From: Acidocella sp.
GTDB lineage: Bacteria > Pseudomonadota > Alphaproteobacteria > Acetobacterales > Acetobacteraceae
Direction of reading: 5' to 3'
Assembly (NCBI GenBank): GCA_027451225.1
Contig: DAIDJU010000028.1
Span: 1-32,992 of the forward strand
Length of the DNA stretch: 32,992 nt
Below the pieces are notes generated by a model. The model was given only the letters and a program-made list of their open reading frames with translations. It was not told the DNA's origin and searched no databases. Position 1 is the first letter of the stretch. Each line of letters begins with the position of its first letter. This document shows, in pieces, positions 16,782-25,532 of this stretch. The position numbers and the translations under genes were made by a program.

Positions 16782-16799
16782 AAATCACAATTCAGTCAC
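16782..16799 (+). promoter_or_regulatory. Weak Pho-box-like element upstream of the phosphoesterase gene
   Basis: AAATCAC AATT CAGTCAC on the plus strand keeps the 7+4+7 Pho-box layout, with an AT spacer and TCAC at the end of both halves. The first half diverges at its first three bases and the second at one. It is 69 bp before the chosen phosphoesterase ATG. Alone it would be unconvincing; it is listed because a far better box lies 26 bp away in the same intergenic region. No clear -10 follows. Confidence 0.25.
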
Positions 16800-16868
16800 A
16801 CCCAAACCATGCGTGTTTGCCTAGAAGCCGGATTGGCTTACCGATCCATAACGTCAACAGGGAATCCC

Positions 16869-18542
16869 ATGCGTATTCGCAAGTCTCTCCTCGGTGCGTC
16901 GTTCTGCCTCTCGACGATGCTTACCGCTATCTCCCCAGCCGGCGCCATGAGCGCCACCGGCGCCACCGCACCCGCCAGCCTCACCTTGACCGGCAAAGGT
17001 GTGGAGGCACTCGCCACCGCCACCCCGATCAAGCATCTGGTTGTGATCTATGGCGAGAACGTTTCGTTCGACCATTACTTCGCCACCTATCCCACCGCCA
17101 CCAACCCGAGCGGCGAGCCGCGCTTCACCGCCAAATCCGGCACCAAGACGCCGAACGGCCTCTCCGGCACGCTGCTGACCGCCAATCCCAACTACACCAA
17201 CACCGCCAACGGCGCCGGTGCGGCCAATCCCTTCCGCCTGGACCGCAGCCAAGCCGCCACGGCCGACCAGAACCACGCCTATACGGCCGAGCAGGAAGCC
17301 TATGACGCGGGCAAGATGGATCTGTTCCCGCTCTATACCGGTAACGGCTCCACCGGCGGCACCGGCGCGTTCTACACCAAGGGCCAGGTGATGGGGTATT
17401 ACGACGGCAATACCGTCACCGCGCTGTGGAACTACGCCCAGCATTACGCGATGAGCGACAACGCCTATACCGACACTTACGGCCCCTCGACCCCCGGCGC
17501 GCTGGAAGTTGTCGCTGGTCAGACCGACGGCCTGCGGCTCGTCGCCAGCAGCAAGTCTTCCTATTACGTGAAGAACACGATCAACGGCGCGACCGATTAC
17601 ACGCTGATCAACGACGTTGACCCAGCCTACGACACCTGCTCCAACGCCACCAACCAAGTGTTGGTCAACGCCAAGAATATCGGCGATCTGCTGAATGCGG
17701 CCAAGATCTCCTGGGGCGGCTTCATGGGCGGGTTCAACCTGGGCCTGACCAACACCAACGGCACCACCGGTTGCGCGCGTTCCACCAGTTCCACCGTTGT
17801 GGGCACCATGGCGGACTACATCCCGCACCATAACTGGTTCCAGTATTTCGCCTCCACCGCCAACCCCACCCATGCGCGTCCGGCGGGTCTGGTGGATGTT
17901 GGCTACACCTACGACCATGGCGGCGCCGTGGACCCGGCCAACCACCAGTACGACCTGAACGATTTCTACAACGCCGTGCAGACCGGCAACTTCCCCGCCG
18001 TGTCCTTCATCAAGATGCCCGCCTATCAGGACGCCCATGCCGGCTATTCCGACCCGCTGGACGAGCAGGCCGGCGTGGTGCAACTGGTCAACTTCATCCA
18101 GAAGCAGCCGGGTTGGAAGAACACCGCCATCATCATCACCTATGACGATTCCGATGGCTGGTACGACCATGCCTTCACCAAGGTGCTGCACCCGTCCTTC
18201 GACACCACCGCCGACCAGCTGAACGGCGCTGGCGTCTGCGGTACTGGCACCGCCCCGGTGGGCATCGCCGGTCAGCCGGTGAATGGCCGCTGCGGCCCCG
18301 GCACGCGCTTGCCCTTCCTGGTCATCTCTCCCTGGGCGCGCGTGAACTATGTCGATCACACCCTGATCACCCAGGCCTCCGTGGTGCGCTTCATCGAGGA
18401 TAACTGGCTGAAGGGCCAGCGCCTGGGCGGCGGTTCGTTCGACGCCTCCACCGGCTCGATCATGCCGCTGTTCAACTTCGTTGGTTTCGGCGGCGCTGCC
18501 GGCAAGCTCTTGCTGAGCACCAGCACCGGCGAGCCGAACTAA
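16869..18542 (+). CDS. Secreted phosphoesterase (AcpA / phospholipase C family), likely T2SS substrate
   Basis: Predicted extracellular phosphatase or phospholipase of the alkaline-phosphatase-like phosphoesterase superfamily, 557 aa. A Sec signal peptide is clear (MRIRKSLLGA, hydrophobic core, cut near SPAGA^M at 26); there is no twin-arginine motif, unlike PlcC-type phospholipases. The metal and nucleophile region is VVIYGENVSFDHYFATYP (residues 58-75; family form ENxSFDHYF). Later motifs are IIITYDDSDGWYDHAF and the C-terminal LPFLVISPWARVNYVDHT with ASVVRFIEDNW, all typical of AcpA/PLC proteins. ATG 16869 is chosen because AGGGA precedes it by 5 bp and the signal peptide starts there; in-frame ATG 16809 and TTG 16776 exist upstream. 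It diverges from gspE and is followed after 23 bp by the peroxidase gene. Whether it acts on phosphomonoesters or phospholipids cannot be told. Confidence 0.88.
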   Translation: MRIRKSLLGASFCLSTMLTAISPAGAMSATGATAPASLTLTGKGVEALATATPIKHLVVIYGENVSFDHYFATYPTATNPSGEPRFTAKSGTKTPNGLSGTLLTANPNYTNTANGAGAANPFRLDRSQAATADQNHAYTAEQEAYDAGKMDLFPLYTGNGSTGGTGAFYTKGQVMGYYDGNTVTALWNYAQHYAMSDNAYTDTYGPSTPGALEVVAGQTDGLRLVASSKSSYYVKNTINGATDYTLINDVDPAYDTCSNATNQVLVNAKNIGDLLNAAKISWGGFMGGFNLGLTNTNGTTGCARSTSSTVVGTMADYIPHHNWFQYFASTANPTHARPAGLVDVGYTYDHGGAVDPANHQYDLNDFYNAVQTGNFPAVSFIKMPAYQDAHAGYSDPLDEQAGVVQLVNFIQKQPGWKNTAIIITYDDSDGWYDHAFTKVLHPSFDTTADQLNGAGVCGTGTAPVGIAGQPVNGRCGPGTRLPFLVISPWARVNYVDHTLITQASVVRFIEDNWLKGQRLGGGSFDASTGSIMPLFNFVGFGGAAGKLLLSTSTGEPN

Positions 18543-18565
18543 ACCAGGACCACGGACCAGACACC

Positions 18566-19948
18566 ATGCGTATCTTGACGGGCCTCGCGCTGACTCTGGC
18601 GCTTGGCGTCTGTGCCGCTACGGCGGCCATCTCCAGCACTCCGCTGCCGGTGGCCGCCTGGTTTTCCAACCCTGTCGCGAGCTTCAAGCTCGCGCGGGGC
18701 GAAAATCCAAACCCCGTGCAGCTTGTTCGTCCGCAGGCCCAGCCGCTCTCGGCCATGGCGCTGCTCGGCGAGCAGATTTTCTTCGATAAATCCCTGTCCT
18801 CTTCCGGCAAGCTGGCCTGCGCCTCCTGCCACGATCCGCAAAAAGCCTATGGCCCGCCTACGGATCTCGCCGCCGTGTATGGCGGCCCGGGCCTGACGCG
18901 CCAGGGCGCGCGCGCCGTGCCCTCGCTGATGTATCTCGCCACCCAGCCTAATTTCAGCATCGGCCCCGACCCGGCGGGCGATGCCGACAACCCCACCCCG
19001 TTGCCCCAGCTCGCCGCCGTCGCCAGCGCCAAGACGCGCGCGACCAAGACCGCGCAGAGCACGGCGCAGAGTGCCGCCAACATCGTGCCCGCGGGCGGGT
19101 TGTTCTGGGATGGCCGCGTGAACACGCTGCAAACCCAGGCGATGGGCCCGCTGTTCAGCCAATTCGAGATGGATGGCGGCGATGTTAACACCGTGACGGC
19201 GAAGCTGAAGGCCGCACCTTACGCCTCGCAATTCACCACCTTGTTCGGGGCGATGGTTTTCCAGCAGCCGCAGCTGCTCGTGGCCGAGGCGATGTTCGCC
19301 GTCGCCCGCTACCAGATCGAGAACCAGGATTTCCATCCCTACACCAGCAAGTACGATTACTGGCTGGAGGGCAAGGCGCGCTTCACCCGCGCCGAGCTGC
19401 GCGGCTATATGCTGTTCAACGACGTGAACAAAGGCGATTGCGCGGCCTGCCATCTCGACCAGCCGGACGCGCAGCACAACCCGCCGCTCTTCACCGATCA
19501 TCAGTACGAGGCGCTTGGCGTGCCACGTAACCCGGACCTCGCGGATAACAAGGATCCCAGCTATTACGACATGGGCATTTGCGGGCCGTATCGCACGGAT
19601 TTGGCGGGCCAGACGCAGTATTGCGGCATGTTTCTCACCCCCACGCTGCGCAACGCGGCCACGCGGCAGGTGTTCTTCCATAACGGCGAATACCATACGC
19701 TGAAGCAGGTGCTGGATTTTTACAATCTGCGCGATGTGCGGCCGGACAAGATCTACCCCAGTGGGCCGGATGGCGCGGTGCGGAAATTCAACGATCTGCC
19801 CGCTAAATACCAAGCCAATATCGACAATACCGACCCGCCGCTGAACCGCATGCTGGGGCAGCAGCCAGCGTTGAGCGAGGGCGAGGAGCAGGACATCATC
19901 GCCTATCTGAAGACGCTGACCGACGGCTACCGTCAGCCGGGCGCGTGA
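18566..19948 (+). CDS. Di-heme cytochrome c peroxidase-like protein (CcpA/MauG superfamily)
   Basis: Exported c-type cytochrome of 460 aa. It has a signal peptide (MRILTGLALTLALGVCAATA) and two heme-binding motifs, CASCH at 85-89 and CAACH at 292-296. The CCP pattern GGLFWDGRVNTLQTQAMGPL (178-197) lies between them. A later segment, FLTPTLRNAATRQVFFHNGE, resembles the distal part of bacterial cytochrome c peroxidases. It is longer than a classical CCP (about 320-350 aa); part of the excess is an insertion near residues 130-172. It could reduce hydrogen peroxide or, like MauG, oxidise a protein or other substrate. It sits between a secreted phosphoesterase and gspO, and its TGA overlaps the GTG start of gspO, so it belongs to the T2SS-linked operon, but its role there is unknown. 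Confidence 0.88.
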   Translation: MRILTGLALTLALGVCAATAAISSTPLPVAAWFSNPVASFKLARGENPNPVQLVRPQAQPLSAMALLGEQIFFDKSLSSSGKLACASCHDPQKAYGPPTDLAAVYGGPGLTRQGARAVPSLMYLATQPNFSIGPDPAGDADNPTPLPQLAAVASAKTRATKTAQSTAQSAANIVPAGGLFWDGRVNTLQTQAMGPLFSQFEMDGGDVNTVTAKLKAAPYASQFTTLFGAMVFQQPQLLVAEAMFAVARYQIENQDFHPYTSKYDYWLEGKARFTRAELRGYMLFNDVNKGDCAACHLDQPDAQHNPPLFTDHQYEALGVPRNPDLADNKDPSYYDMGICGPYRTDLAGQTQYCGMFLTPTLRNAATRQVFFHNGEYHTLKQVLDFYNLRDVRPDKIYPSGPDGAVRKFNDLPAKYQANIDNTDPPLNRMLGQQPALSEGEEQDIIAYLKTLTDGYRQPGA

Positions 19949-20667
19949 ACGCGGCGATAACGCTGCCGCTGCTGGGGCTGATCGTCGGCAGCTGGCTCGG
20001 CGTGGTGGTGCGGCGCTGGCCGCAGGGCCGGGCGATGGCCTGGGCGCGCTCGCAATGCGACACTTGCTCCCATGTCCTGGGCGTGGGTGAGCTGGTGCCG
20101 CTGGTGAGTTTTGCCCTTCAACGTGGGCGCTGCCGCTATTGCGGGGCGCGCATCGGCTGGTTTCACCCGTGCATCGAGCTGGCAGGGTTGAGCATCGCCG
20201 TGGCGGCGCTGTTGGTTGATGGCGGCCTGGGCCCGCGCGTCTGGCTGGATGCCGCGCTGGGCTGGGCGTTGCTCTGTGCCGCCTGGATCGACGCGGAAAC
20301 CTTCCGCCTGCCCGATCTCCTCACCCTGCCGCTGCTCCTGGCCGGGCTGGGGGTGACGTATCTCGAAGACCCATCCGCGCTCTACAACCACGCGGCGGCG
20401 GCGGCTTTGGGCTATCTCGGCTTCCGGGGGCTGGATGCGCTCTACCGCCGGGCACGAGGGCGCGGTGGGCTGGGGCAGGGGGATGCTAAGCTGCTGGCCG
20501 CCGCCGGAGCCTGGGTCGGGCTGGCGGCGCTGCCCTGGGTGATCACCGGTGCCGGCGTTGCCGGTATTGTGCTGGCGCTGGCCCTGGGGCGGCGGGCGAA
20601 CCAGCCCGTTCCCTTCGGCCCGGCGCTGGCGCTGGCGTTTTTCGCCGCCCGCTTATTTGGCGGCTAG
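19945..20667 (+). CDS. gspO: Type 4 prepilin peptidase / methylase GspO (PilD family, A24)
   Basis: Inner-membrane aspartic protease that cleaves and N-methylates the five pseudopilins encoded nearby. It is 240 aa. The N-terminal methylase part has GSWLGVVVRRWP and two zinc-type Cys pairs (C38/C41 and C63/C66), followed by FHPCIELAG in place of the usual YPLVE. Catalytic Asp are D116 in AAWIDAETFRLPD and D180 in GLGQGDAKLLAA (the GxGD motif). About seven membrane helices. The start is GTG 19945, overlapping the peroxidase stop as GTGA; the ORF opens directly into a hydrophobic helix, as is normal for this family. Its last 15 bp overlap the 3' end of the convergent sugar permease gene. Confidence 0.95.
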   Translation: MNAAITLPLLGLIVGSWLGVVVRRWPQGRAMAWARSQCDTCSHVLGVGELVPLVSFALQRGRCRYCGARIGWFHPCIELAGLSIAVAALLVDGGLGPRVWLDAALGWALLCAAWIDAETFRLPDLLTLPLLLAGLGVTYLEDPSALYNHAAAAALGYLGFRGLDALYRRARGRGGLGQGDAKLLAAAGAWVGLAALPWVITGAGVAGIVLALALGRRANQPVPFGPALALAFFAARLFGG

Positions 20668-21993
20668 CCGCGCCGTCAGCAGCCCATACCCCGCGATGAC
20701 CAGATAGCAGCAGGCGGGCACGATGAGCGCATGGCCGAGGCCGAGCGCATCTGCCGTGGCGCCGTAAAGCACGGGGATGATCGCCCCGCCCACGATGGCC
20801 ATGCACAGCAGGGCCGAGCCGTTGGCGGTTTCCTCGCCCAGCCCTTCCAGCGCCAAAGTGAAGATGGTGGGGAACATGATGGAATTGGCCAGCCCCACCG
20901 CCAGCACGGTGGCCGCCGCCAGCAAACCGGTATTGGCCGCCGAGCACAGCACCAGCGCCGTGGCGGCAAGGGCGGCGGTGCAGAGCACCTTGCCCGGGGT
21001 GAAGCGGCTGAGCAGGAAGGAGCCGCCGAAGCGCCCGAGCATGGCGAGGCCCCAATACAGGCTGACCAGCGTGCCCGCCACCTGTGCGGCGTTGAAGCCG
21101 CTGGCCTTATGCAGCAGCCCGGCCAGTGCCGCGCCGATAGCCCCGGTATGCGGCCCGAGCACGTTGGGCAGCATCAGGTAATTGGTCAGCCCGGAGCCGA
21201 TGGAGACTTCCGCCCCGACATAGACGAAGATCGAGACCACGCCGAACATCAGGCGCGGGCGGGTGAGCAGCGCGCGGCGGAACGGGTTGGGGCTGGTGGA
21301 GGCCGCCACCGGCCCGGGAACGCGGCGCAGCGTCCAGAACAGCAGCGCCAGGGTCAGCAGCACGCAGGCGATGACCAGGAACGGCCGCTGCACCAGCTCG
21401 GCCTCATGCACCCGCAGCGCGGCAAGCTGGGCCGGGTTGGTGCTGGCGGGGGCGGCGACGCCGTTTTGCAGCAGAAACAGCGCGCCGATGAACGGCCCGG
21501 TGAAGGTGCCGAGCGAGTTGAAAGCCTGCGCCAGAGTGAGGCGGCTATGCGAACTCTCCCGGCTGCCGAGCACCGCGATATAGGGGTTGGCCGCCACTTG
21601 CAGGATGGTGATGCCAGAGGCGACGCAGAACAGCGCGAGCAAAAAGCCAGGATACACCGCATGCCGGGCGGCGGGGGCGAACATCAGGCAGCCCGCGGCC
21701 ATGATCACCAGCCCCAGCACCAGGCTGCGCACATAGCCAATGCGCCCGAGAATTGCCCCGGCAGGGGCGGAGAAGATGAAATAGCCGAGGAAGAAGGCGA
21801 ACTGGGTGAGCATCGCCTCGGCATAGTTGAGCGCGAACAGCCCCTTGAGCTTGGCGATCAGCGGGTCGTTGAGCACCGTGACGAAGCCCCAGGCGAAGAA
21901 CAGAAAGATGACGAGCCCGGTCATCGCGCTGCCGCCGGTGCGGGCGGTGGCGCTGGCCTGTGGATGCGCGTGCGGGGCAGGGCTGAGAGCCAT
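20653..21993 (-). CDS. FHS-family MFS sugar permease (FucP/GluP-like)
   Basis: Proton-coupled monosaccharide importer of the fucose/glucose/galactose permease group, 446 aa with about twelve membrane helices. Recognisable stretches are FFAWGFVTVLNDPLIAKLKG in TM1, FFLGYFIFSAPAGAILGRIG, and GITILQVAANPYIAVLGSRE with the ANPY motif of FHS proteins. The start at ATG 21993 (MALSPAPHAH) is supported by GAGGAAA 8 bp upstream. It follows the beta-glucosidase gene by 31 bp on the same strand, so it probably imports the glucose or other hexose that enzyme releases. Sugar specificity is not predictable from sequence alone. Confidence 0.9.
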   Translation of the reverse strand: MALSPAPHAHPQASATARTGGSAMTGLVIFLFFAWGFVTVLNDPLIAKLKGLFALNYAEAMLTQFAFFLGYFIFSAPAGAILGRIGYVRSLVLGLVIMAAGCLMFAPAARHAVYPGFLLALFCVASGITILQVAANPYIAVLGSRESSHSRLTLAQAFNSLGTFTGPFIGALFLLQNGVAAPASTNPAQLAALRVHEAELVQRPFLVIACVLLTLALLFWTLRRVPGPVAASTSPNPFRRALLTRPRLMFGVVSIFVYVGAEVSIGSGLTNYLMLPNVLGPHTGAIGAALAGLLHKASGFNAAQVAGTLVSLYWGLAMLGRFGGSFLLSRFTPGKVLCTAALAATALVLCSAANTGLLAAATVLAVGLANSIMFPTIFTLALEGLGEETANGSALLCMAIVGGAIIPVLYGATADALGLGHALIVPACCYLVIAGYGLLTARLAAK

Positions 21994-22024
21994 GTTGGGC
22001 GTTTCCTCGGTTTTGGTGTTTTTC

Positions 22025-24229
22025 TTAAGGCGCGATGCGGGCGGCGGGAAGACTGATCGAGCCCGTCTCGTCGATGTCGGCGGCGGAGCTGGCGAGGGAG
22101 AGGCTGTAACTGCCCGCCGCGACCTGCCAGTCATCGGCCTTGGCGTCGAAATCCGCGAGCAAACGCGGGTCGATGGTCAGCGTCACATGTTGCGTCTCGC
22201 CCGGCGCCAGGGGGATGCGGGAGAAGCCGACCAGCCGCAGGGTATGCGCGCCGTTACGGGCGGTGAGGTAGAGCTGCGGCACGGCGGCGCCGGGGAGCTT
22301 GCCGGTATTGGCCACGTCGAAGCTCGCGGTGAGGCCGTGCTGGTCGCTCAGCACCAGATGGCTGAAGCCGAAGCTGGTGTAGGAAAGCCCGAAGCCGAAC
22401 GGAAACAGCGGCGAGAGCCCCCGGGCGGCGAACCAGCGATAGCCGACATCAGCGCCCTCGATGTTGTAATCGGTGCTGGTGACCTGCCCCGCCGCGTCCT
22501 GCCCGGAGAGGATGGGGCGGGGGAGCTGGGTTTCATCGCGCGGGAAGGTCATGGGCAGATGGCCCGAGGGATCGACCACCCCGAACAATATGTTGGCGAT
22601 GGCATGGCCGCCATTGCCGCCCGGATACCAGGCCTCCATCACCCCGGCCACGTCGTTCAGCCAGGGCATCTGCACCGGGTTTCCGGTCTCCAGCACCACA
22701 ATGGTATGCGGATTGGCCTTGGCCACGGCCTCGATCATCGCATCCTGCCCGTCGGGCAGAGTGAGGTCGGGCACGTCCTGGCTCTCGGTCTGCCATTTGC
22801 GGGCGAAGATTACCACCACATCCGCCCATTTGGCCGTTTGCGCGGCGGCCGAGGGGTAATTGCCAGGATCGAAGCGGAACTGCGCGTTGGGGGCGAGATC
22901 ACGCATGGCGGCGAGCGGGGCGTCGGGGTCGATGACCGCGCGGGTATGGTTGCCCGCCAGCCCTTCGCCCATGAACACGGTGGGCAGGAGTTGGGCTGGA
23001 ACGTCCGGGATGACCTGCGAGGAACCGCCGCCCGAGAGCACGCCGACATTGGCATAGCCGCCGATTACCGCGATGCGCGGTGTATCTTTGGTAAGGGGCA
23101 ATATGTTGTCATTCTTCATCAGCACGAGGCCCTCTTCCTCCTCGTGCTGGGCGGCAAGGCCGTCGGCCTGGTAGTCGATGGGCGTTTTCACCGGCGGGTG
23201 GTCGAACAGCCCGGTGGCGAACATCGAGCGCAGGATGCGGTGGACCATATCGTCGATGCGCGCCTGGGGGATCTCGCCGGTCTTCACCGCATCGGCCAGC
23301 GGCGTGCCGAAGAACACCTGGGCGTCGTAATCCTCGCCGGATTCCTGATCCAGCCCGGCCAGCGCGTCCTTCGCCGAGTGTACCGCGCCCCAGTCGGACA
23401 TCACCCAGCCGGGGTAGCGCCAGTCATGCTTCAGCACATCGTTCAGCAGATGGTCGTTGCCGCAGGCATAGGCGCTGTTGACGAGATTATAGGCGCACAT
23501 CACCGAGGCCGGAGCCCCGCCCTCGATGGCCAACTCGAAGGCCAGCAGGTCGGATTCACGGGCACTCGCCTCGTCGATCAGTGCGTCGTCGGCATAGCGG
23601 TTGGACTCTTTGTCGTTGAAGGCGAAATGCTTGAGGGTGGCGACCACGTGTTGAGCCTGGATGCCGGCGATGAGCTGGCCATCCAGCGTTCCGGCGAGAT
23701 ACGGGTCCTCGCCCAGATACTCGAAATTGCGCCCCCCGCGCGGGTCGCGCGTCAGGTTCACCCCGCCCGCCAGCAGTACGTTAAAGCCGCGCCGCCATGC
23801 CTCCTGCCCGGCGACATCGCCGGTGGCGCGGGCCAAAGCAGGGTCGAAGCTCGCGGCCAGGGCCAGATTGGCGGGGAGCGGCGTGGCCCCGGTGTTCCAG
23901 GCTTCGTCCATGGCGTCGGACACGCCGAGCCCGCCATCGGTCTCCTGCAAGGCGGGGATGCCGAGCGCCGGAATACCGGGGACATAGCCCGAGGAGCCGA
24001 TGGCCCCAGGGATGGACGGCGGGGCATCGCCCGCGAAGGCGCCGTAATAGGCGGCAAGCGCGAAGCGCCCGTGCAGCAGGGAGATTTTCTGCGCCTCGTC
24101 CAGCTTGGCTTCCAGCGCGTCGGCGCGGGCATCGGGCGAGAGGGCGGGGTTCATCCAGGGGGCGTCCGCGCAGGCGGGAGCGGCGGTCAGGGCCAGGGCA
24201 AGCGCCACCGCGCCGGTCGTCAGTCTCAA
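22025..24229 (-). CDS. Secreted glycoside hydrolase family 3 protein (beta-glucosidase-like)
   Basis: Exported beta-glycosidase of about 734 aa. Signal peptide: RLTTGAVALALALTAAPACADA. The GH3 (alpha/beta)8 domain includes GGVNLTRDPRGGRNFEYLGE and the substrate/catalysis region TLKHFAFNDKESNR. The catalytic nucleophile motif VMSDWGAVHS carries Asp279 in this numbering. The second GH3 domain has WQTESQDVPDLTLPDGQ and VVVLETGNPVQMPW. A C-terminal fibronectin III-like domain begins near GLSYTSFGFSHL. No ATG fits: an in-frame TAG (24248-24250, the glcF stop) lies just upstream. The start must be TTG; 24229 is chosen because GGAAGGA lies 9 bp before it, with TTG 24238 and 24235 as alternatives. 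It is tightly linked to glcF (about 10-20 bp) and to the sugar permease. Confidence 0.9.
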   Translation of the reverse strand: MRLTTGAVALALALTAAPACADAPWMNPALSPDARADALEAKLDEAQKISLLHGRFALAAYYGAFAGDAPPSIPGAIGSSGYVPGIPALGIPALQETDGGLGVSDAMDEAWNTGATPLPANLALAASFDPALARATGDVAGQEAWRRGFNVLLAGGVNLTRDPRGGRNFEYLGEDPYLAGTLDGQLIAGIQAQHVVATLKHFAFNDKESNRYADDALIDEASARESDLLAFELAIEGGAPASVMCAYNLVNSAYACGNDHLLNDVLKHDWRYPGWVMSDWGAVHSAKDALAGLDQESGEDYDAQVFFGTPLADAVKTGEIPQARIDDMVHRILRSMFATGLFDHPPVKTPIDYQADGLAAQHEEEEGLVLMKNDNILPLTKDTPRIAVIGGYANVGVLSGGGSSQVIPDVPAQLLPTVFMGEGLAGNHTRAVIDPDAPLAAMRDLAPNAQFRFDPGNYPSAAAQTAKWADVVVIFARKWQTESQDVPDLTLPDGQDAMIEAVAKANPHTIVVLETGNPVQMPWLNDVAGVMEAWYPGGNGGHAIANILFGVVDPSGHLPMTFPRDETQLPRPILSGQDAAGQVTSTDYNIEGADVGYRWFAARGLSPLFPFGFGLSYTSFGFSHLVLSDQHGLTASFDVANTGKLPGAAVPQLYLTARNGAHTLRLVGFSRIPLAPGETQHVTLTIDPRLLADFDAKADDWQVAAGSYSLSLASSAADIDETGSISLPAARIAP

Positions 24230-24247
24230 CGTCAACAATCCTTCCGT

Positions 24248-25528
24248 CTACGAGGCTCGCAAGGCCTCGGGCCGTGGGCCGCCGGTGGCCCAGTCGAGCA
24301 GCTCGGCCGTATGCACCACCGGGAGCTTGGTGCCGGAGCCGATCTGCACCATGCAGCCGATATTCCCGGCCGCGATCAGCGCCGGGCCGGTGCTCTCGAT
24401 ATTCGCCACCTTGCGCTCGCGCAACTGGGCGGCGATTTCGGGCTGGAGCATGTTGTAGGTGCCGGCCGAGCCGCAGCAGAGATGGCCTTCCGGCACATCC
24501 ACCACTTCGAACCCCGCCTGGCGCAGCAGTTGCTTGGGGGCTTCCGTCACGCGCTGGCCGTGCTGGAGCGAGCAGGCGCTGTGATACGCCACGCGCTGCC
24601 CGGTGCGGATGACCGGCGCTTGCAGCCCGATCTCGCTCATCAGCTCGGTGACGTCGCGCGTGATTTTGGAGATAGCGGCGGCGGGGGCGGCGAGGGCGGG
24701 GTCGTTGCGGAAGAGGAAGCCGTAATCCTTCACCGTGGTGCCGCAGCCCGAGGCGTTGATGACGATGGCATCGACCCGTCCGGCTTCGACCTCGTCCTTC
24801 CAGGCCAGGACATTGGCGCGGGCCTCGGCATGGTCGTCCGCCCCCATATGGTGGCGCAGCGCGCCGCAGCAGCCGGTGCCGGGCAGCACCGTGACCTCGC
24901 ACCCATGCCGGGCGAGCAGCCGGGCGGTGGCGGTGTTGAGGTGCGGGGCCAGCACCTGCTGCGTGCAGCCGGGCAGCAGGGCCACGCGGCGGGTGGCGCC
25001 CGCGGGTTTGATGTTCAGGGCGGATTCAGGCGCGGGGGCGGGCAGGCTGGCCGGGGCCAGGGCCAGCATGGCGCGCAGCTTGGCGGGCAGGGCCGGGGCA
25101 AAGGGGCGGCCGAGTCTGGCCAGCGTTACCGAGAGGCGGAACAGCGCCGGGTTTGGCAGCACGGCGGCCAGCACACGGCGCAGGGCGCGGTCCATGAACG
25201 GGCGTTTATAGGTACGCTCGATATGTGCGCGGGCATGGTCCACGAGATGCATGTAATCCACGCCCGAGGGGCAGGTGGTCATGCAGCTTAGGCAGGAGAG
25301 GCAGCGGTCCACATGCTTCACCACCTCAGCCGTTGCCGGGCGGTCATGCTCAAGCATGTCCTTGATCATGTAGATGCGCCCGCGCGGGCTATCCAGCTCG
25401 TCGCCCAGCAGGGCGTAGGTGGGGCAGGTGGCGGTGCAGAAGCCGCAATGCACGCATTTGCGCAGGATCTTTTCCGACGTGGCGATGGCCGGGTCGGCGA
25501 GCTGGGCCGGGGAGAAGCTGGTCTGCAT
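24248..25528 (-). CDS. glcF: Glycolate oxidase iron-sulfur subunit GlcF
   Basis: Electron-transfer subunit of the membrane-associated glycolate dehydrogenase GlcDEF, which oxidises glycolate to glyoxylate. It is 426 aa. Two 4Fe-4S motifs are intact: [12 protein letters not shown] (C25, C28, C31, C35) and [12 protein letters not shown] (C76, C79, C82, C86). Two CCG domains follow, with [12 protein letters not shown] / [11 protein letters not shown] and [10 protein letters not shown] / [15 protein letters not shown] 25528 has AAGGAG inside the end of glcE, 4 bp downstream of its stop. It is the third gene of glcDEF and is followed closely by the GH3 gene. Confidence 0.95.
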   Translation of the reverse strand: MQTSFSPAQLADPAIATSEKILRKCVHCGFCTATCPTYALLGDELDSPRGRIYMIKDMLEHDRPATAEVVKHVDRCLSCLSCMTTCPSGVDYMHLVDHARAHIERTYKRPFMDRALRRVLAAVLPNPALFRLSVTLARLGRPFAPALPAKLRAMLALAPASLPAPAPESALNIKPAGATRRVALLPGCTQQVLAPHLNTATARLLARHGCEVTVLPGTGCCGALRHHMGADDHAEARANVLAWKDEVEAGRVDAIVINASGCGTTVKDYGFLFRNDPALAAPAAAISKITRDVTELMSEIGLQAPVIRTGQRVAYHSACSLQHGQRVTEAPKQLLRQAGFEVVDVPEGHLCCGSAGTYNMLQPEIAAQLRERKVANIESTGPALIAAGNIGCMVQIGSGTKLPVVHTAELLDWATGGPRPEALRAS

Positions 25529-25532
25529 GGCC

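Noticed and set aside
21827-25291. A plus-strand open frame of about 1150 codons opposite the MFS, GH3 and glcF genes
   Set aside because: It spans three well-supported minus-strand genes and their junctions, and its translation has no family pattern; it is caused by GC-rich codon bias.
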